A stretch of DNA of 64,000 bases. It comes from Piliocolobus tephrosceles. Its lineage: Eukaryota > Chordata > Mammalia > Primates > Cercopithecidae. Positions 1 through 12,199 of this stretch are shown here, one piece after another; position 1 is the stretch's first letter, and the number at the start of each line of letters is the position of its first letter. A program made the translations under genes and the position numbers. The notes under the pieces were generated by a model. That model saw only the letters and a program-made list of their open reading frames with translations. It searched no databases and was not told where the DNA came from. The DNA is taken from the NCBI RefSeq assembly GCF_002776525.5, contig NC_045436.1:11539294-11603293 (forward strand), given 5' to 3'.

Positions 1-360
1 TAGCAAGTCATCCAGGACACAAGGTAAATGCACAAAAAGCTAACAATTATTTCTATGTACTATAAATAAAAACATGGAAGTTGAATACTAATAGTGCATT
101 TATAAGTGCACCAAAAATATTAAACATAGGTATAAATCTTACAAAATAAGTGCAAGATTTGTATACTGCAGACTACGAAGAGACCCACACATTTAAGGTG
201 AATTGATTTTTTGCGAAGGTTCACATAGGAGGAAAAACCCTGAAATTGGCTTAAAATTGATTGTGATGCATACATGATTTATAAATATTTCCAAGTAAGA
301 TACCTTATTCAATCAGTTGAATTAGATACCAAAATTTAAAATATACAAATATATTCTAAA
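1..360 (+). repeat. L1 ORF2 fragment, sense, heavily diverged
   Basis: Between about 105 and 180 the sequence follows the L1 ORF2 3' pattern 'ataaatct..acaaaata.gtgcaagatttgtat.ctg..gactac'. The flanks decay into AT-rich sequence, so both edges are approximate. No open frame survives. This is a short molecular fossil cut by the window edge. Confidence 0.5.
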
Positions 361-756
361 CACAGACTATTCTAATTTTTTTGTGATGATGATTATTTTT
401 AATATAAAAATATATTTCAGCATTTATTTTCTTCTGTTCTCTTCTTAGTTGAAGTTTTACAATGTAAGGATTTATAAATCAATGAATTTTATAAATGTTT
501 TAATTTTTATTTTAGTGAGTTCTCTAGATTCTGTTTTTATTTACTTTTTTCATAACTATTTGGAAATATTAAATCATCTTTTTTAATAATTGTATCTTCA
601 AAATATTTCTATTCTTAAGATTGTATTAAATTGTAATTACTGGGAAAAATAAATGAAAAGAAAACCCATTGTAATCCAACCCTATAAATGTCAAGGAAGG
701 CACTGAAAATCCTAAATAAAGAGTCACAAATTGAATATAAGAATTTATTTTTAAAA
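361..756. other. AT-rich intergenic sequence, nothing recognised
   Basis: AT-rich sequence with poly-T/poly-A runs. I see no open frame of interest, no clear repeat consensus and no RNA gene. Confidence 0.5.
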
Positions 757-3700
757 CTTTTTTGACTTTACTGAGGTAGAATTGAAAAATAAAAAGTGTA
801 TGTATTTAAGTATATATCATTAAATAATTCTTACAATGAAGCTAATTAACATATTCACACCTCACATGGTTGCCACTTTATGTGTATGCGATGCGATTAG
901 AACATTTAAAGTCTACTTTCTTAGAAAATTTCATGCACAAATAGTAGTATTATTAATTATAGTCATCATGCTGTATATTAGACTTCCAGAAGTTATTCAC
1001 TTATTCATACTGCATAACTAGAACTTTGTACCCTTTGACCAACATCTCCTGCTTCCCCGACCCCGCAGCCCCTGGCTGTCTCCTTTCTATTCTGCTTCTA
1101 CTAATTCAACCATTTTAGATTCCGCACATACGTGAAATCACGCAGTATTAGTTTTTCTATACCTGACTTAGTTTACTTAGCATTATATTCTCCAAAATTA
1201 TCCATGTCATTGCAAGTAAGATTTTGCTTTCTTTTTTAAGGCTGAATAATATTATATTGAGTGTATTATTACGGGGTATTTATAGTATACATATATAATA
1301 TTTTCTTTATTCACGTATCATTGCATCAATGGACAAAGATTACGTCAATATCTTGGCTATTGTGAATAATGCTGCAACTAACTTGGAAGTGTAGATGTCA
1401 CTTTGAGATACTAATTCACATCCTTTGCATATGTACCTAGAAATAGGATTTCTAAATCATATGATAGTTCTATTTTTAACTTTTTGAGGAACCTTCATAC
1501 TGTTTTTTATAAAGGTTGTACTCATTTACATCCTCACCATTGGTGCACACACGTTTACTTTTCTCTAAATACTCACTGACACTTGATATATTTGTCATTT
1601 AAAAAATATTCATTCTAACAACTGTGAGGTGATATTTCATTGTGATTTCATTTGCATTTCTCTGAGCAGATTCTCTTATAATCGTTGGTCATTTGTATAT
1701 CTTCTTTTGATATATGGTCTATTCAAGTCCAAGTGAGTCCAAGAGTGCCCACTTTTTAGTCTGGTTATTTATTGTATTAATATTGAGTGTTATTTTAGGT
1801 ATTAACCACTTTTCAGATGTATTGTTCTAAATATTATTTCCCAAATCATAGGTCATGTCTTCATTCTGTTGAGTCTTTCCTTTAATATGTAGAAGGTTTG
1901 TGGTTTGACATAATCCCATTTGCCTATTTTTCCTTTTTTCACCTGGGCTTTGGGGATATAACCCAAAAATCATTGCCCCAACCAACAAGAAGATTTTTTC
2001 TTGTGTTTTCTTTTAGTAGTTTTACAGTTTCAGGGCTTCAATTTCAGTTTCTAAACCATTCTGAGTTGATTCTTTGCATATGGTGTAAGTATTTAACATT
2101 ATGCATGTAGATATCCAGTTTTCTTAGCATTATTTATTGAAAAGATTCTCATTTTCAAATTGTTTGTTCAGGGCACCTTTGAGATTGACCAATTAAGCAT
2201 AAAGGTATGAGCTGATTTCTCAGCTTTCCATTTTGTTTCATTGGTCTACATGTCCACTGGTCTACGTGCCTCTGAAAAAAATGTGTTCTTTTGCCAGTGC
2301 AATTACTCTAGCTTTGTAGCACATTTTGAAATCAGGTAGTGTGATGCCCCCAGCTTTGTTCTTGTTCAAGATTGCTTTGGCTACCAAGGTCTGTATTAAT
2401 CTGTTTTCACATTGCTATAAGAACTACTTGAGACAGGGTAATTTTTAAATAAAAGAGATTTAATTGACTCACAGTTATGCATGGCTGGGGAGGTCTCAGA
2501 AAACTTACAATCATGGCAGAAGACAAAGGGGAAGCAAGGCACATCTTACGTGGTGGCAGGAGAGAAAGAGCAAGAGGGGAACTGCCATGCATTTTTAAAC
2601 CATCATATCTCAGGAGAACTCACTCCGTATTATGAGAACAATAAGCAGGAAATCTGCCCCCACAATCCAAGCACCTCCCACCAAGTTTCTCCACCAATAC
2701 TGGAGATTACAATTTGAGATGAGATTTGGGTGGTGACGTAGAACCAAACCATATCAAGGTCTTTTTTGGTTCCATATGAATTTTAGACATACATGATCAT
2801 TTTATGTCATCTGCAAACAGGGACAATTTTACTTCTTTTCTAATTTGGACATCTTTTATTTCTTTTTGTTGCCTAATTGCTCTAGCTAGGACTTCCAGTA
2901 CTATATGGAATAGAAGTGGTGAGAATGGGCAGCTTTGTCTTGCTCCTGAACTTAGAAGCAACGCTATGAGAGGGATGTAAGTATGAGTATGATGTTACCA
3001 GTGGACTTGTCCTGTATGCCTTTTATTATGCTGAGATCCATTCCTTCAATATTTATGTTGTTGAGAGTTTTTATAATGAAATAATGTTAAATTTTGTCAA
3101 ACGCTTTTTCTAATCATACAATTGTTATCCTTCATCCTGTTAATGTGGCATATCACATTTACTGATTTGTGTTTATTGAACCATTTTTACATCCTAGAGA
3201 TAAATCCCACTTGGTCATGATACACAATTCTCATAAGAGCTGTTGAATTCAGTTTACTGTTATTTTGTTGAAGATGTTTGCATCTATTTTCAGCAAGTAA
3301 TTTTCTTTTCTTGCAGTGTTCTTGTCTGAATTTGACATCAAGATAATATTTGCCTCATGAAATTAGTTTGAGGGTTCCTCATCTTCATTGTATTTGGAAA
3401 GTTTAAAAAGAACTGGCTTTAATTCTTCCCAAATATTTGGTGAAAATCACACATGAAGCCATTCCTTGTTGGAAAGTTTTTGCATGGTGATTCACTATCT
3501 TTACTCACTATTTGTCTATTCATATTTTCTGTTTTTTCATGATTCAGTCTTAGTAGGTTGTATTCTTCTAGGAATTAATTCCTTTCTTCTGAGTTATTCA
3601 ATTTTTTGCATATAATTGTTCATAGTAATTTCTTACAAACCTTTGTATTTCTGTGGTTTCAGTTCTATTGTCTCATCTTTCACTTATATTTATTTGAGTC

Positions 3701-4290
3701 TTCTCTCTTTTGTCTTGGTTAGTCAAACTAAAAGAGATATTTGAAATATTTTCTTTTACATTCTGGCATTTATTACACTTCTTGTAAGGCATGGTTGGTG
3801 GTAATTAACACCATCAGCTTTAGTTTGTCTGAAAAAGCCTTTCTCTCTCCTTTTCTGAATGATAGTTTTGTTGTGTATACTATTTTTGGTTGATAGCGTT
3901 GTTTTGTTTTGTCTTATTTTTCCAACACATTGAATATGCAATCCCACTTTTACTTGGCTACTCACTAGGGTTTACTGGGTCATCCTTGATGCTGGAATCC
4001 AAAGCAAAGTCAAATGTTCACTTCACTCTCCTTGCTCTGCGTGGAGAGTATTTCTCTTCATGCTGCACTGTTCAGGCTGGACTCCTACTCTCCATGCTGT
4101 GCTTCTATTCTCTTTAATTTGGCTTCTCCTATTTCTGCACTCAACACAGGTGCTGTAATTCCTCCCCTGGATTCCATAGCTCTTGTGAATATATTTTTGC
4201 ATGTGAATAGTTGTTCAAGTTGACATTTCCAGGAGAAAATGAACACTGGAAACTCCTATTCTGTCATCTTGCTGATATTAGTCCTCAAGA
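757..4290 (-). repeat. L1 (L1MA-like) 3' UTR and ORF2, antisense, interrupted by a MaLR LTR
   Basis: The left end carries the L1MA-type 3' UTR in antisense: 'gactttactgaggtagaattgaaaaataaaaa', then 'gctaattaacatattcacacctcacatggt', then 'ccaacatctcctgcttcccc'. ORF2 antisense text follows, for example 'tatcttggctattgtgaataatgctgc' near 1350 and 'cattgcccca' near 1970. The element is split at 2392-2756 by an LTR insertion and resumes at 2762 with 'cttttttggttccatatgaattttag'. Toward 3760-4290 the match weakens; it may be the 5' part of the element or a different L1 subfamily. Coding capacity is lost. Confidence 0.85.
2392..2756 (-). mobile_element. Solo LTR of a MaLR element (THE1/MST type), antisense
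   Basis: A 365-bp LTR inserted in an L1. On the plus strand it begins TGTATTAATCTG and ends ACCATATCA, the reverse complement of the TGATATGGTTTGG...GGACTAATACA ends shared by THE1 and MST LTRs. It is flanked by the 5-bp direct repeat AGGTC (2387-2391 and 2757-2761), as expected for this retrotransposon class. No internal region is present, so it is a solo LTR formed by LTR-LTR recombination. The length favours THE1 over the longer MSTA. Open frames across it are chance. Confidence 0.92.
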
Positions 4291-4891
4291 TTTGATTTTT
4301 AAGTGTTAAAATTGGGAAATTTTTTTGAAAGGTTTCTATTTGTAATTAGATAATATCTTATAACATAATGGCATTAAATTATGACCTAAACATTTTGCAG
4401 CATCTAAATGTAGCAAAATATCCCAAATAGATATCTAATTTAACAAGTTTTGTATTGAAGTAGTATTTATAAAAGGAATGTGATCTAATAAAAGCAACCA
4501 AGGCTATATCTGTGAGAATATTTACAATATTTACAAATTTAAAAATAAAATCTATTTTTATAAATTTTCTCTAATCTTACAGGTTAGTTTTAAAGACAGC
4601 ATTTCCTCATTTAAAATATTATGGTATATAGCAAAGAGTAAAATGCAAGTTTTAATAATTTAAAATTGTTAATTATTTAGTGCAGCATTGAAGAAAATTT
4701 AAGACAATTATAAAATAAACAATAAAAAGTAAACATTTTAGAACATACTATTTACAAAATACTAAGTCAAATAAATTAAGAAATTTAAAATATAAAAATA
4801 TGGCCCAGAATAACAATATTGTTCAGGCCATTTTTAAATTTCATACAATCAATAAAAGCTGCACATGTTCTCATGTTAATAAATGCAAGTA
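4291..4891. other. AT-rich intergenic sequence, no gene seen
   Basis: Very AT-rich (A/T runs, 'tttaaaatataaaaata'). No coding frame, structured RNA or confident repeat match. It ends at the TA dinucleotide duplicated by the adjacent Tigger2a-like element. Confidence 0.5.
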
Positions 4892-5322
4892 CAGTTGATC
4901 TTTGAACAACATGAGTTTGAACTGTGTGTGGACACATATATGTGGATTTTTTTCTGCCTCTATCACCCCTGGGATACCAAGACCAACCTCTTTTTCCTCC
5001 TCTTCAGCTTACTCAACGTGAAGACAAGGATGAAGACATTTGTGACGACTGACTTCCACTTAATGAACAGTAAATGTATTTTCTCTTCCTTATAATTTTC
5101 TTAGTATCCTTTTTATTTCTCAAGCTTACTTTATTGTAAGAATATGATATATAATACATAGAATATAGAACCTATATTTAATCAATTGTTCATCTTGTTA
5201 GTAAGGCTTCCAGTAAACAGCAGGCTGTTAGTTAAATATCTGGGGACTCGAAAATTTTATGTGAATTTTCGACACTGTAGGGAGTCAGCACCCCAATCAT
5301 CTTGTTGTTTAAGGGTCAACTG
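4892..5322 (+). mobile_element. Tigger2a-like non-autonomous DNA transposon, complete
   Basis: 431 bp bounded by terminal inverted repeats: CAGTTGATCTTTGAACAACA at the left and TTGTTGTTTAAGGGTCAACTG at the right. A TA dinucleotide lies immediately outside each end (4890-4891 and 5323-5324), which is the target-site duplication of pogo/Tigger transposons. The internal text (for example 'tactcaacgtgaagaca' and 'cacttaatgaacagtaaat') matches the Tigger2 deletion derivative. It has no transposase and was mobilised in trans by Tigger2. Both ends are present. Confidence 0.93.
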
Positions 5323-5324
5323 TA

Positions 5325-5754
5325 TATGTCCATATTGAGGAAAAAATTTTTTTCAGTGATATGTTTGAATAGAATTATTTTTATATTAAAAATACAATAA
5401 ATAATGAATCTAGCATTTTGACCACTACGTAAGTCAAAGAGTGTATCAATATAGAGATACCTAATTTTTGAATTTTCTTCACTCTTGTAATTGTCCAGAT
5501 TTTCATATATATATGCGTGTATATGTGTGTGTGTGTGTGTGTGTATAGGTTTTCTTTACATTCCCTTCTCAATTTTAATTCCATCCTGTGTCTGGGTAGA
5601 GATGTACAGCTGTTCATTTCAGAAGAACAGCTGTTTTATAATGTTTTCTTTTCTCTTTTCTTACTCTGCTACTAAATATATTGTTTTCTTTTCAACTGAA
5701 TAAACCTTTTCTTGGTCAATATAACTTAGAGATTATTTTCATAATTCATTCAAT
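5325..5754. repeat. AT-rich sequence with a (TG)n microsatellite
   Basis: Mostly AT-rich non-coding sequence. A short GT dinucleotide run lies at about 5515-5545 ('atgcgtgtatatgtgtgtgtgtgtgtgtgtgtat'). Nothing else is recognised in the stretch. Confidence 0.7.
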
Positions 5755-6245
5755 AACTATTATAGAACATTTATTATATAGCAATCAATATTCTTGGAAT
5801 TGAGATTGCATTAGCATTTCCAAAATATTAATATTCACTTACACAATACAATCATTTTCATGGCAATATGACAAGAATTCTGAATTAAGGCTAGTGCTCT
5901 TTCGAACAATTATCATAAAGAGATCTGACAGAGTCATGAGATACTATACTTAAGATAACCTTAGTTGAATTTAAAGAATATGCATTACTAAATATAAAAT
6001 GAGTAGGAAAGGGTGTGACAAGAGCGGAGGTGTGGTGAGGTTGGGACATGGTAGGTTTGAGGGCCTTTGACACAGTGAGTATTCAGTAAATAGTGCTGCA
6101 AAATGAACCTAGTAAGAAAGAATGGTCAAACGCTGCAGAGCTTCGTGTGGCACGTTAAGCATTTTATCATTTAAATGGTCTCAAGCAAAGCATAACAGGA
6201 TCAAATGTACATTTTGGAAAGAAAAAATCCACAAAATGTGCATGT
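5755..6245 (-). repeat. Ancient L2 LINE remnant, antisense (probable)
   Basis: 'aattcattcaataactattatagaacatttattatatag' resembles the antisense L2 3' end. Further on, 'aagcaaagcataacaggatcaaatgtacattttggaaag' follows the antisense pattern of L2 ORF2 C-terminal sequence. Divergence is very high, so family assignment is tentative. The remaining 6246-6416 shows nothing recognisable. Confidence 0.45.
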
Positions 6246-6416
6246 GCCCTTTGTTGTTCTCTTTTGTACATGTCTGTCTCAGATATTATTTTGTTATCTG
6301 TGCCTTAATTCTACTGAAATTCCACATGAATAATTGATATGCATAACTGCTAATCCTCAGAATAGTTAGGATATTCTTGGAAAATGTCCATTTTACATAA
6401 CATATATCAATCATTC

Positions 6417-6701
6417 GGCCGGGCGCGGTGGCTCAAGCCTGTAATCCCAGCACTTTGGGAGGCCGAGACGGGCGGATCACGAGGTCAGGAGATCGAGACC
6501 ATCCTGGCTAATACGGTGAAACCCCGTCTCTACTAAAAAATACAAAAAACTAGCCGGGCGAGGTGGCGGGTGCCTGTAGTCCCAGCTACTCGGGAGGCTG
6601 AGGCAGGAGAATGGCGGGAACCCGGGAGGTGGAGCTTGCAGTGAGCTGAGATCCGGCCACTGCACTCCAGCCTGGGCGACAGAGCAAGACTCTGTCTCAA
6701 A

Positions 6702-6734
<33 letters not shown>

Positions 6735-6735
6735 A
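6417..6735 (+). mobile_element. AluY, Old World monkey (AluYRa-like) subfamily, full length
   Basis: Full Alu dimer starting GGCCGGGCGCGGTGGCTCAAG and ending in an A-rich tail with CAAAA interruptions. It carries 'gagatccggccactgcactcc' near 6648, the cercopithecoid variant of this position. An 8-bp direct repeat AATCATTC flanks it (6409-6416 and 6736-6743). Divergence from the AluY pattern is low, so it is a comparatively recent insertion. Long open frames on its reverse strand are the usual Alu antisense translation. Confidence 0.96.
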
Positions 6736-6743
6736 AATCATTC

Positions 6744-7340
6744 AAGGACATTTTTCTACTTTGCTTTGGTTTAAATGCTCTGATTATAATTATACATAGA
6801 AATATCCACATATACCTGATCCACCTACTGCAATTCAATTCCTAGCATATTTCTAAGTTTTTATATTGTGCCAGACAGATTCACAAATGATGTAATAATT
6901 TCAAATAGGCAATTCAAAATGGATTTATGTAACATAGAGCTCTCAATTATATCATTAACTCTCTAGAAATGTACTTAGCCAGTCATGATGAAATTAGTAC
7001 AGCAGAAGTAAAAGGTAAAATACATTATTTTGACTTATAAAAGTTAGTGAGAAAGTTGCTTAGCAGTACTTAGTTTTCTATTAAAACAAATAGCGTAATT
7101 CCTTAAGATCACTTTATGAAGTTTTCTTATCCATTTAGATCCTGTCTATGACATGTTCTTAACATAAATCTTACTAACCTCTGAATAAGTTTCTCTAATA
7201 CTCATAGGATCAACCTGTTTCATTTATTTTTTCTTTTTTCTTGGAATAAATCTTATAGAATACATATCTTTAGTTCTAAGTATTTTTTTTAATTAGTTCT
7301 CAGACTTACAAGAATAATTTGGTTTTAAATAACTGCTTAC
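6744..7340. other. AT-rich intergenic sequence, nothing recognised
   Basis: No confident repeat, RNA or coding signal on either strand. Sequence composition resembles the AT-rich flanks. Confidence 0.5.
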
Positions 7341-7800
7341 ATTAGTTATCTACCGCTTTGTAAAAAATACCCCAAAACTTAGTTTCTTTAAAACACACAC
7401 TTAACCATTTTATTGTTTCTGGGAGTCAGAATTCAGGGCACAGCTTAGCTCTGTGTGTCCTGGTTCAGAGTCTGCTGTAGGCTGATTCAAGGTGTCAGTC
7501 ACAGCCAATCCATCTCACATTATAACAGGGCAGGAACCACTTCTACGATCACTCAGTGGTTACTAGAAGGGAGAAAGAGACAGACAGAGAGAGAGAGAGA
7601 AAGGAAGGAATAAAAGCTAGTGAGAGGAAACTTACAATATTTTGTAACCTAATCATAGAAGTGATATTCCAAGAATGCTGTCATATTCTATGTGTTAGAA
7701 AACAGTTTCTTGGTTCCAGCTCACACTCAAGTGGAGGAAATTATACAAGGGTATAAATACCAGGAGGCAGAGATCACTGGGGGCTAACATAGATGTCAGC
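7341..7800 (-). repeat. Old MaLR/MLT1-like LTR or related mammalian repeat, with GA-rich microsatellite
   Basis: Begins 'gttatctaccgctttgtaaaaaataccccaaaacttagt' and continues 'gggagtcagaattcagggcacagcttagct', a text common to many mammalian LTR-type repeat copies. It ends near 'ccagctcacactcaagtggaggaaattatacaagg'. A (GA)n tract lies at about 7565-7605 ('cagacagagagagagagagaaagg'). I am sure it is an interspersed repeat but not of its family name. Confidence 0.55.
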
Positions 7801-8384
7801 CTATTTCATTGCTTATGAATTTTATTGTTATTTTTTGTTCCTCTTAGTTTCTTAAGATTTCCCTGTGTGACTCTCACATGATCATAGCCCCTACTGATTC
7901 TTCCAACCTCTTTTGCTATATCCAAATACCTAACCAATGGCTGATAACTCCAAGAGCAACTCTATTTCTGAAAAAAATTTTGGACAATTATGTCCCAAAG
8001 TAGGTGAACATTAGTTATCATCTCTGGCTAAATCTAAAATTCTGCCTTTATTTCCCAAAGCACAGAAGGAACTCCCTTGCAGTTTACCTTATGTTGTAAC
8101 ATTATGGATAAAGGTCTGTGTTCAACAGTAGTGTGGTTGTTTTTCTTTCATAGTTTATTTCTACATAATTTATTTTTATTTCATCAACCTTGATTGAATA
8201 TCATCAGTTTTAATAATACTTTCAAGAAATAATTTCATTTGAGTGATTCTTTCTCTTGCAGTTTCGTATTCCATTTGATTATTAATTTTGACTTTTTTGC
8301 TTTTAATTTCTTTGGGTATATTGTGTCTTTTAGTTTTGTCTTGACTGTCTTGAGTTGGCTGTTTTCAAATCATGTTTTATGAGG

Positions 8385-9728
8385 AGCAGGTGTCAAGATA
8401 GATGTATACATGCAAGATCAATTCTGAGAAAATACCTATGAAGGTCACGTGAGAAGGATCAGGATCAAGCAGAGAGGACCTTCAGACCATGGTACACATC
8501 TGATACCTGTGAAAGGAGAGGGACAGGAAGGAGGATTGGGTAAAAGGAGCTTCAGACTAAAGTGCAACTCTGGGAAAATCTCAGGCAGGATGATGGGAAA
8601 CCTCAGAGTAAAGATTGCCAAATAGAGTCCCATATTAGGCAGGAACAGTCCAGCCATCATACCATGGTCATAATGTTATTAGCTCTGAAAAGACTAGGGA
8701 GAGTGTGACCTTGAAGTGAATGTTGTGGCAGATAGAAGCATGAGACAGCTGGAAGCCAATTCCCCTCCTTATAGGAGGTGTGCTTGGAGAGAAATAGGAG
8801 TGGTACACCTCCCATCACATCACAATTGATCCCTTGCAACACACAGATGTTCTTTCTCAAACATTTTTGAGAAGCAGCACACATCTGTATTTGTCGTAGG
8901 CCTTTTTCGATGATGCAAAAGTATTAGAGAGAACTTCTAGAAAGAACTAAGCTGTAGCTGATCTTAAAGCTGTTGTCTCCCTTCTTAACTATGCCCTGTA
9001 AATACTGTCACCCTCAGTGACCGCCTCTTGATCTTATTCAGGAGTTCATATGGTATCCTTGGTGGTCTAGCTCAGACTCCTATTCATTGAGGAAAATGAG
9101 CCTTTGGTAATCAATCGTACCATTCTCAGACCTGGACTATTGCATGTGTCCATTCACTGCTACGCTTGAGCGAGTGAGTATCAAGTGGAGCCAATGTGGA
9201 TCTCATGAGATTACAGTATTTCCCCTGGCCTCCATTGTGTAAAACTGCACTACTTCCTCCCGTTGGTCAGGATAAGTTGTCCTTGCTGGTTATCGTGAAG
9301 CCATTCTTGACTGTGAAGAATAAAGGGAAGATGAAACAGAAGCAGGCTGTGAGAATCCAGCATCAGACTATCGTCAGCTTTGACTTCTCTGAAGTGAGAC
9401 TGATGAAAGAAGGATTAGGTAGGAGGAGTCTCAGGCCAGCCGGGTACACGGCGACAGAGTTAAAAAAATGCCTGTGCTGTGAAGGAATGTCTTGGGCAGG
9501 TATGGCCCAGCTCCAGCATCCCCGCTGTGTTCATTGTCTGTGAGAAGCACGGGGAAAGAGTCCTTGGCATTATGCTGTAGAGGGGCAGGTCCAACAGTAC
9601 AGAAGATGGAGTCTGTCCGGTAACTAATCTTGCAGAAGATTCACTTGAACAAGATCTAAGCAACACACTTCCATTGGCACCTGAGGATCATATCTATCAA
9701 GGGTTTAATTTTATTATATCTGTTATGT
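8385..9728 (+). repeat. Unclassified block of higher GC, possible ERV-derived sequence
   Basis: GC content and sequence texture change sharply from the AT-rich flanks. It contains three degenerate 'ctcaggcaggatgatgggaaacctcagag'-type passages in the left half. The right half (9190-9660) has a 115-codon open frame at 9196-9543, basic in the middle (KNKGKMKQKQAVRIQHQ). I recognise no domain in that frame. The text reads like an ERV internal region or an old mid-repetitive element. A processed pseudogene is an alternative. No poly-A tail or target duplication was found. Confidence 0.35.
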
Positions 9729-9730
9729 AG

Positions 9731-10030
9731 TGTTTTTGTTTTTGTTTTGAGACAGAGTTTTGCTCTTGTTGTCCAGGCTGGAGTACAATGGCGTGATCTC
9801 AGCTCTCTGCAACCTCCACCTCCCAGGTTCAAGCAATTCTCCTGCCTCAGTCTCCCAAGTAGCTGAGACCACAGGCATGAACCACCATACCTGGCTGATT
9901 TTTGTATTTTTAGTAGAGATGGAGTTTCACCATGTTGTCCAGGCTGGTCTTTAATTCCTGACCTTGGGTGATCCACCCACCTCGACCTCCCAAAATGCTG
10001 ATATTACAGGCGTGAGCCACCGCACCAGCC
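9731..10030 (-). mobile_element. Alu (AluS/J age), antisense
   Basis: T-rich start 'tttttgttttgagacagagttttgctcttgttgtccaggctgg', A-rich linker complement 'tttttgtatttttagtagagatgg', and end 'gtgagccaccgcaccagcc'. Several substitutions relative to AluY indicate an older copy. Near full length. Confidence 0.93.
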
Positions 10031-10059
10031 GATAGACTTCTTAATAATTATATGGAAGC

Positions 10060-11190
10060 ATTTTTTCTATTTAGATATATTTTATCTTTAATTCCTTTTA
10101 AAATCAGTTATATTTTGTTTAGATAATACAGTCAATATGATATAATCCTGATTCTTTAATATTTGTATTGGGCTTGTTTGAATGTTAAATATATGCATGA
10201 AATAATGTGTATTTTTGAATTGTCAGGTTTGCCATTCCTTATGTGGGATATTATATGCATGTTAATTTTATTATTCAAATATGTATGTATCTACAATTTT
10301 TTTCTTCTCTTTGATCTCTCAATTATTGAGGGACTTGCATTTAATTCTTCCCTCAGAAGGTGGATTTATTAAGTCTCCTGTTAATTCTGTTACTTCTAGT
10401 TTTAATTAATTTGAAGTTATCTTGTCATATATGTAAAATGTCCAATGTATTATATCTGCAGGGTGAATTAAACACTTTAATATTATGTGGGATCACATTA
10501 CTTCTTAGTGATACTTTTTGTTTAAATCTATTTTTTCAAATGAGCTTTACAGTTTTTTAGTTAGGAGATATTAGTGGTAAATTTACTCCTGTTAAATTTT
10601 TAATATAAAAATTATTTTCTCTCAGCACTTTGAAGATGGACTATACACTCTGTCTTCCACTTATGCAGTTTGAAAATTATTTGTCATAGGTTTTTGTACT
10701 TCTTATTACTTTTACAATCTTCTTTTTGGCTTAATTGTGGTACAGTTTCATGACAAATATTGCTAGTTGTAGATTAATTTTTATCCTGTTTGGGACCTGT
10801 GAAGCTTTCTGATTCTTAAGTTTAAAGTCTTACTGATTCTGAGAAATACTGATGTACTTTATCTTCAAATTTCACTTTCTTCCAATGTCTCTACTGCCAG
10901 CATCTAGGACTAATTTAAAGTCACACTCTTACTTCACTCTTCTGCAATCTCACTTAAAATTTCATATTTTAAATATCTTTGTCTCTCCTATATGCATTTA
11001 GGCTTATAACTTCAATCTTATTTTTAAGTTTACTAATTCTCTCTTTAATAGCACCTCGACTACTATTTAAACCACTCATTGTATTTCTAACCTTAACACA
11101 GGAACACATACACACATACAATATATAGATCATTTCAATAAATTATATTTGTTTGTATTTTGAAATAGCCTGCCATTGTTGTTAGCCTCT
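10060..11190 (-). repeat. Old L1, antisense
   Basis: Diverged antisense L1: 'ttttagttaggagatattagtgg' and 'tctctcagcactttgaagatgg' match the antisense ORF2 5'/intergenic text, and 'tttttatcctgtttgggacctgtgaagctttctgattcttaagtt' matches the antisense segment toward the L1 5' side. Stops in all frames beyond chance short ORFs. Boundaries approximate. Confidence 0.6.
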
Positions 11191-12199
11191 TCTTTTTCTT
11201 AGTCATGGTTTGGCATCTTTTATACTGTAAACCAATTAAGACAGACATATTTTATGTTATGTATTTTGTTGTCCAAGTATCTTAAATCTTTGCAAACCTA
11301 GTGGTGGAATTTATTATTTATGTTGACAATAAGTGATGATGACCAATGTCTTTCTCATTGATTTACTGATTTCTTGTATTTTTCTCAACAGAGTTTCATT
11401 TTAGCTTCATCTTTGGAAACTGAGTCCTGGGCTGAGGGCGCTTTCCTTCTAAGATGAGATTTATTTGTTTCCATATTAACTCCTGAAAGTACTGCCAATA
11501 CAAGAAACTTACAAAATCAATAATTTGCCTATCTGTGGACCAAACCGTGTTTTATATTCAGATTCAAAAATCACATGATGATAATTAAAAATTCTCAGGC
11601 ATTTGTTTTTTAAACACTTTACACATAGCTAGGCCTGAGACAGATAATATTCATTACCATTTCCATTTGTAGAGTTGTTATTTTTATTTTTTTGAGCATA
11701 CTTTTTATTTTTCTCTAGCTGAGCAACAATATAGTCTAGAGATGAAATGTGGACCTAGATGAAATGTAGACCTAGCAATCTAGGTTAACCTAGACTATGG
11801 TCACTATGTGACCAGCAGTTTCTCTCTTCCTTGCTTATTCCAACAACTTTTTTAACCACATTAAAATCTTCAGTATTTTTACTTTAATTTGTATGCTTCA
11901 CCACCTCCACTCACCTTTCTCACATTTTTACTTCACTTCTTATGTTGTCTAAATTATATGGACCAGTATTTTAATAATTTATTTGCAAATACCATTAAGC
12001 CTCTTGTGTTCTTCCCCCATAATTCCCACCAAACAAAACTGCAAACCTGCTTATAATATCTGCCTATTCTGCAAATTTATACAAGCAGCAATATGTTCCC
12101 AGAATTTAAAAAATCACACAAAAATGCTGACTAGTCTCATTTGAAATTAATGAACACAAATTTCTAAAGGCCTCTTAACCCTATGCAGAATTTCTTTTA
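11191..12199. other. Intergenic sequence with a compound short repeat
   Basis: No gene found. It contains a 17-bp tandem duplication with a 16-bp perfect palindrome at 11740-11794 (see findings). The remainder is AT-rich; the right part may be diverged L2. Confidence 0.5.

Noticed and set aside
4892..5322. Exon or small-RNA interpretation of the terminal inverted repeats
   Set aside because: Perfect TA target duplication and end sequences identify a Tigger2a-type transposon.
6477..6838. Two overlapping open frames (82 and 101 codons) on the minus strand
   Set aside because: They are the standard translation of an antisense Alu (AQAGVQW..., CSGRISAHCKLHLPGS...), not a gene.
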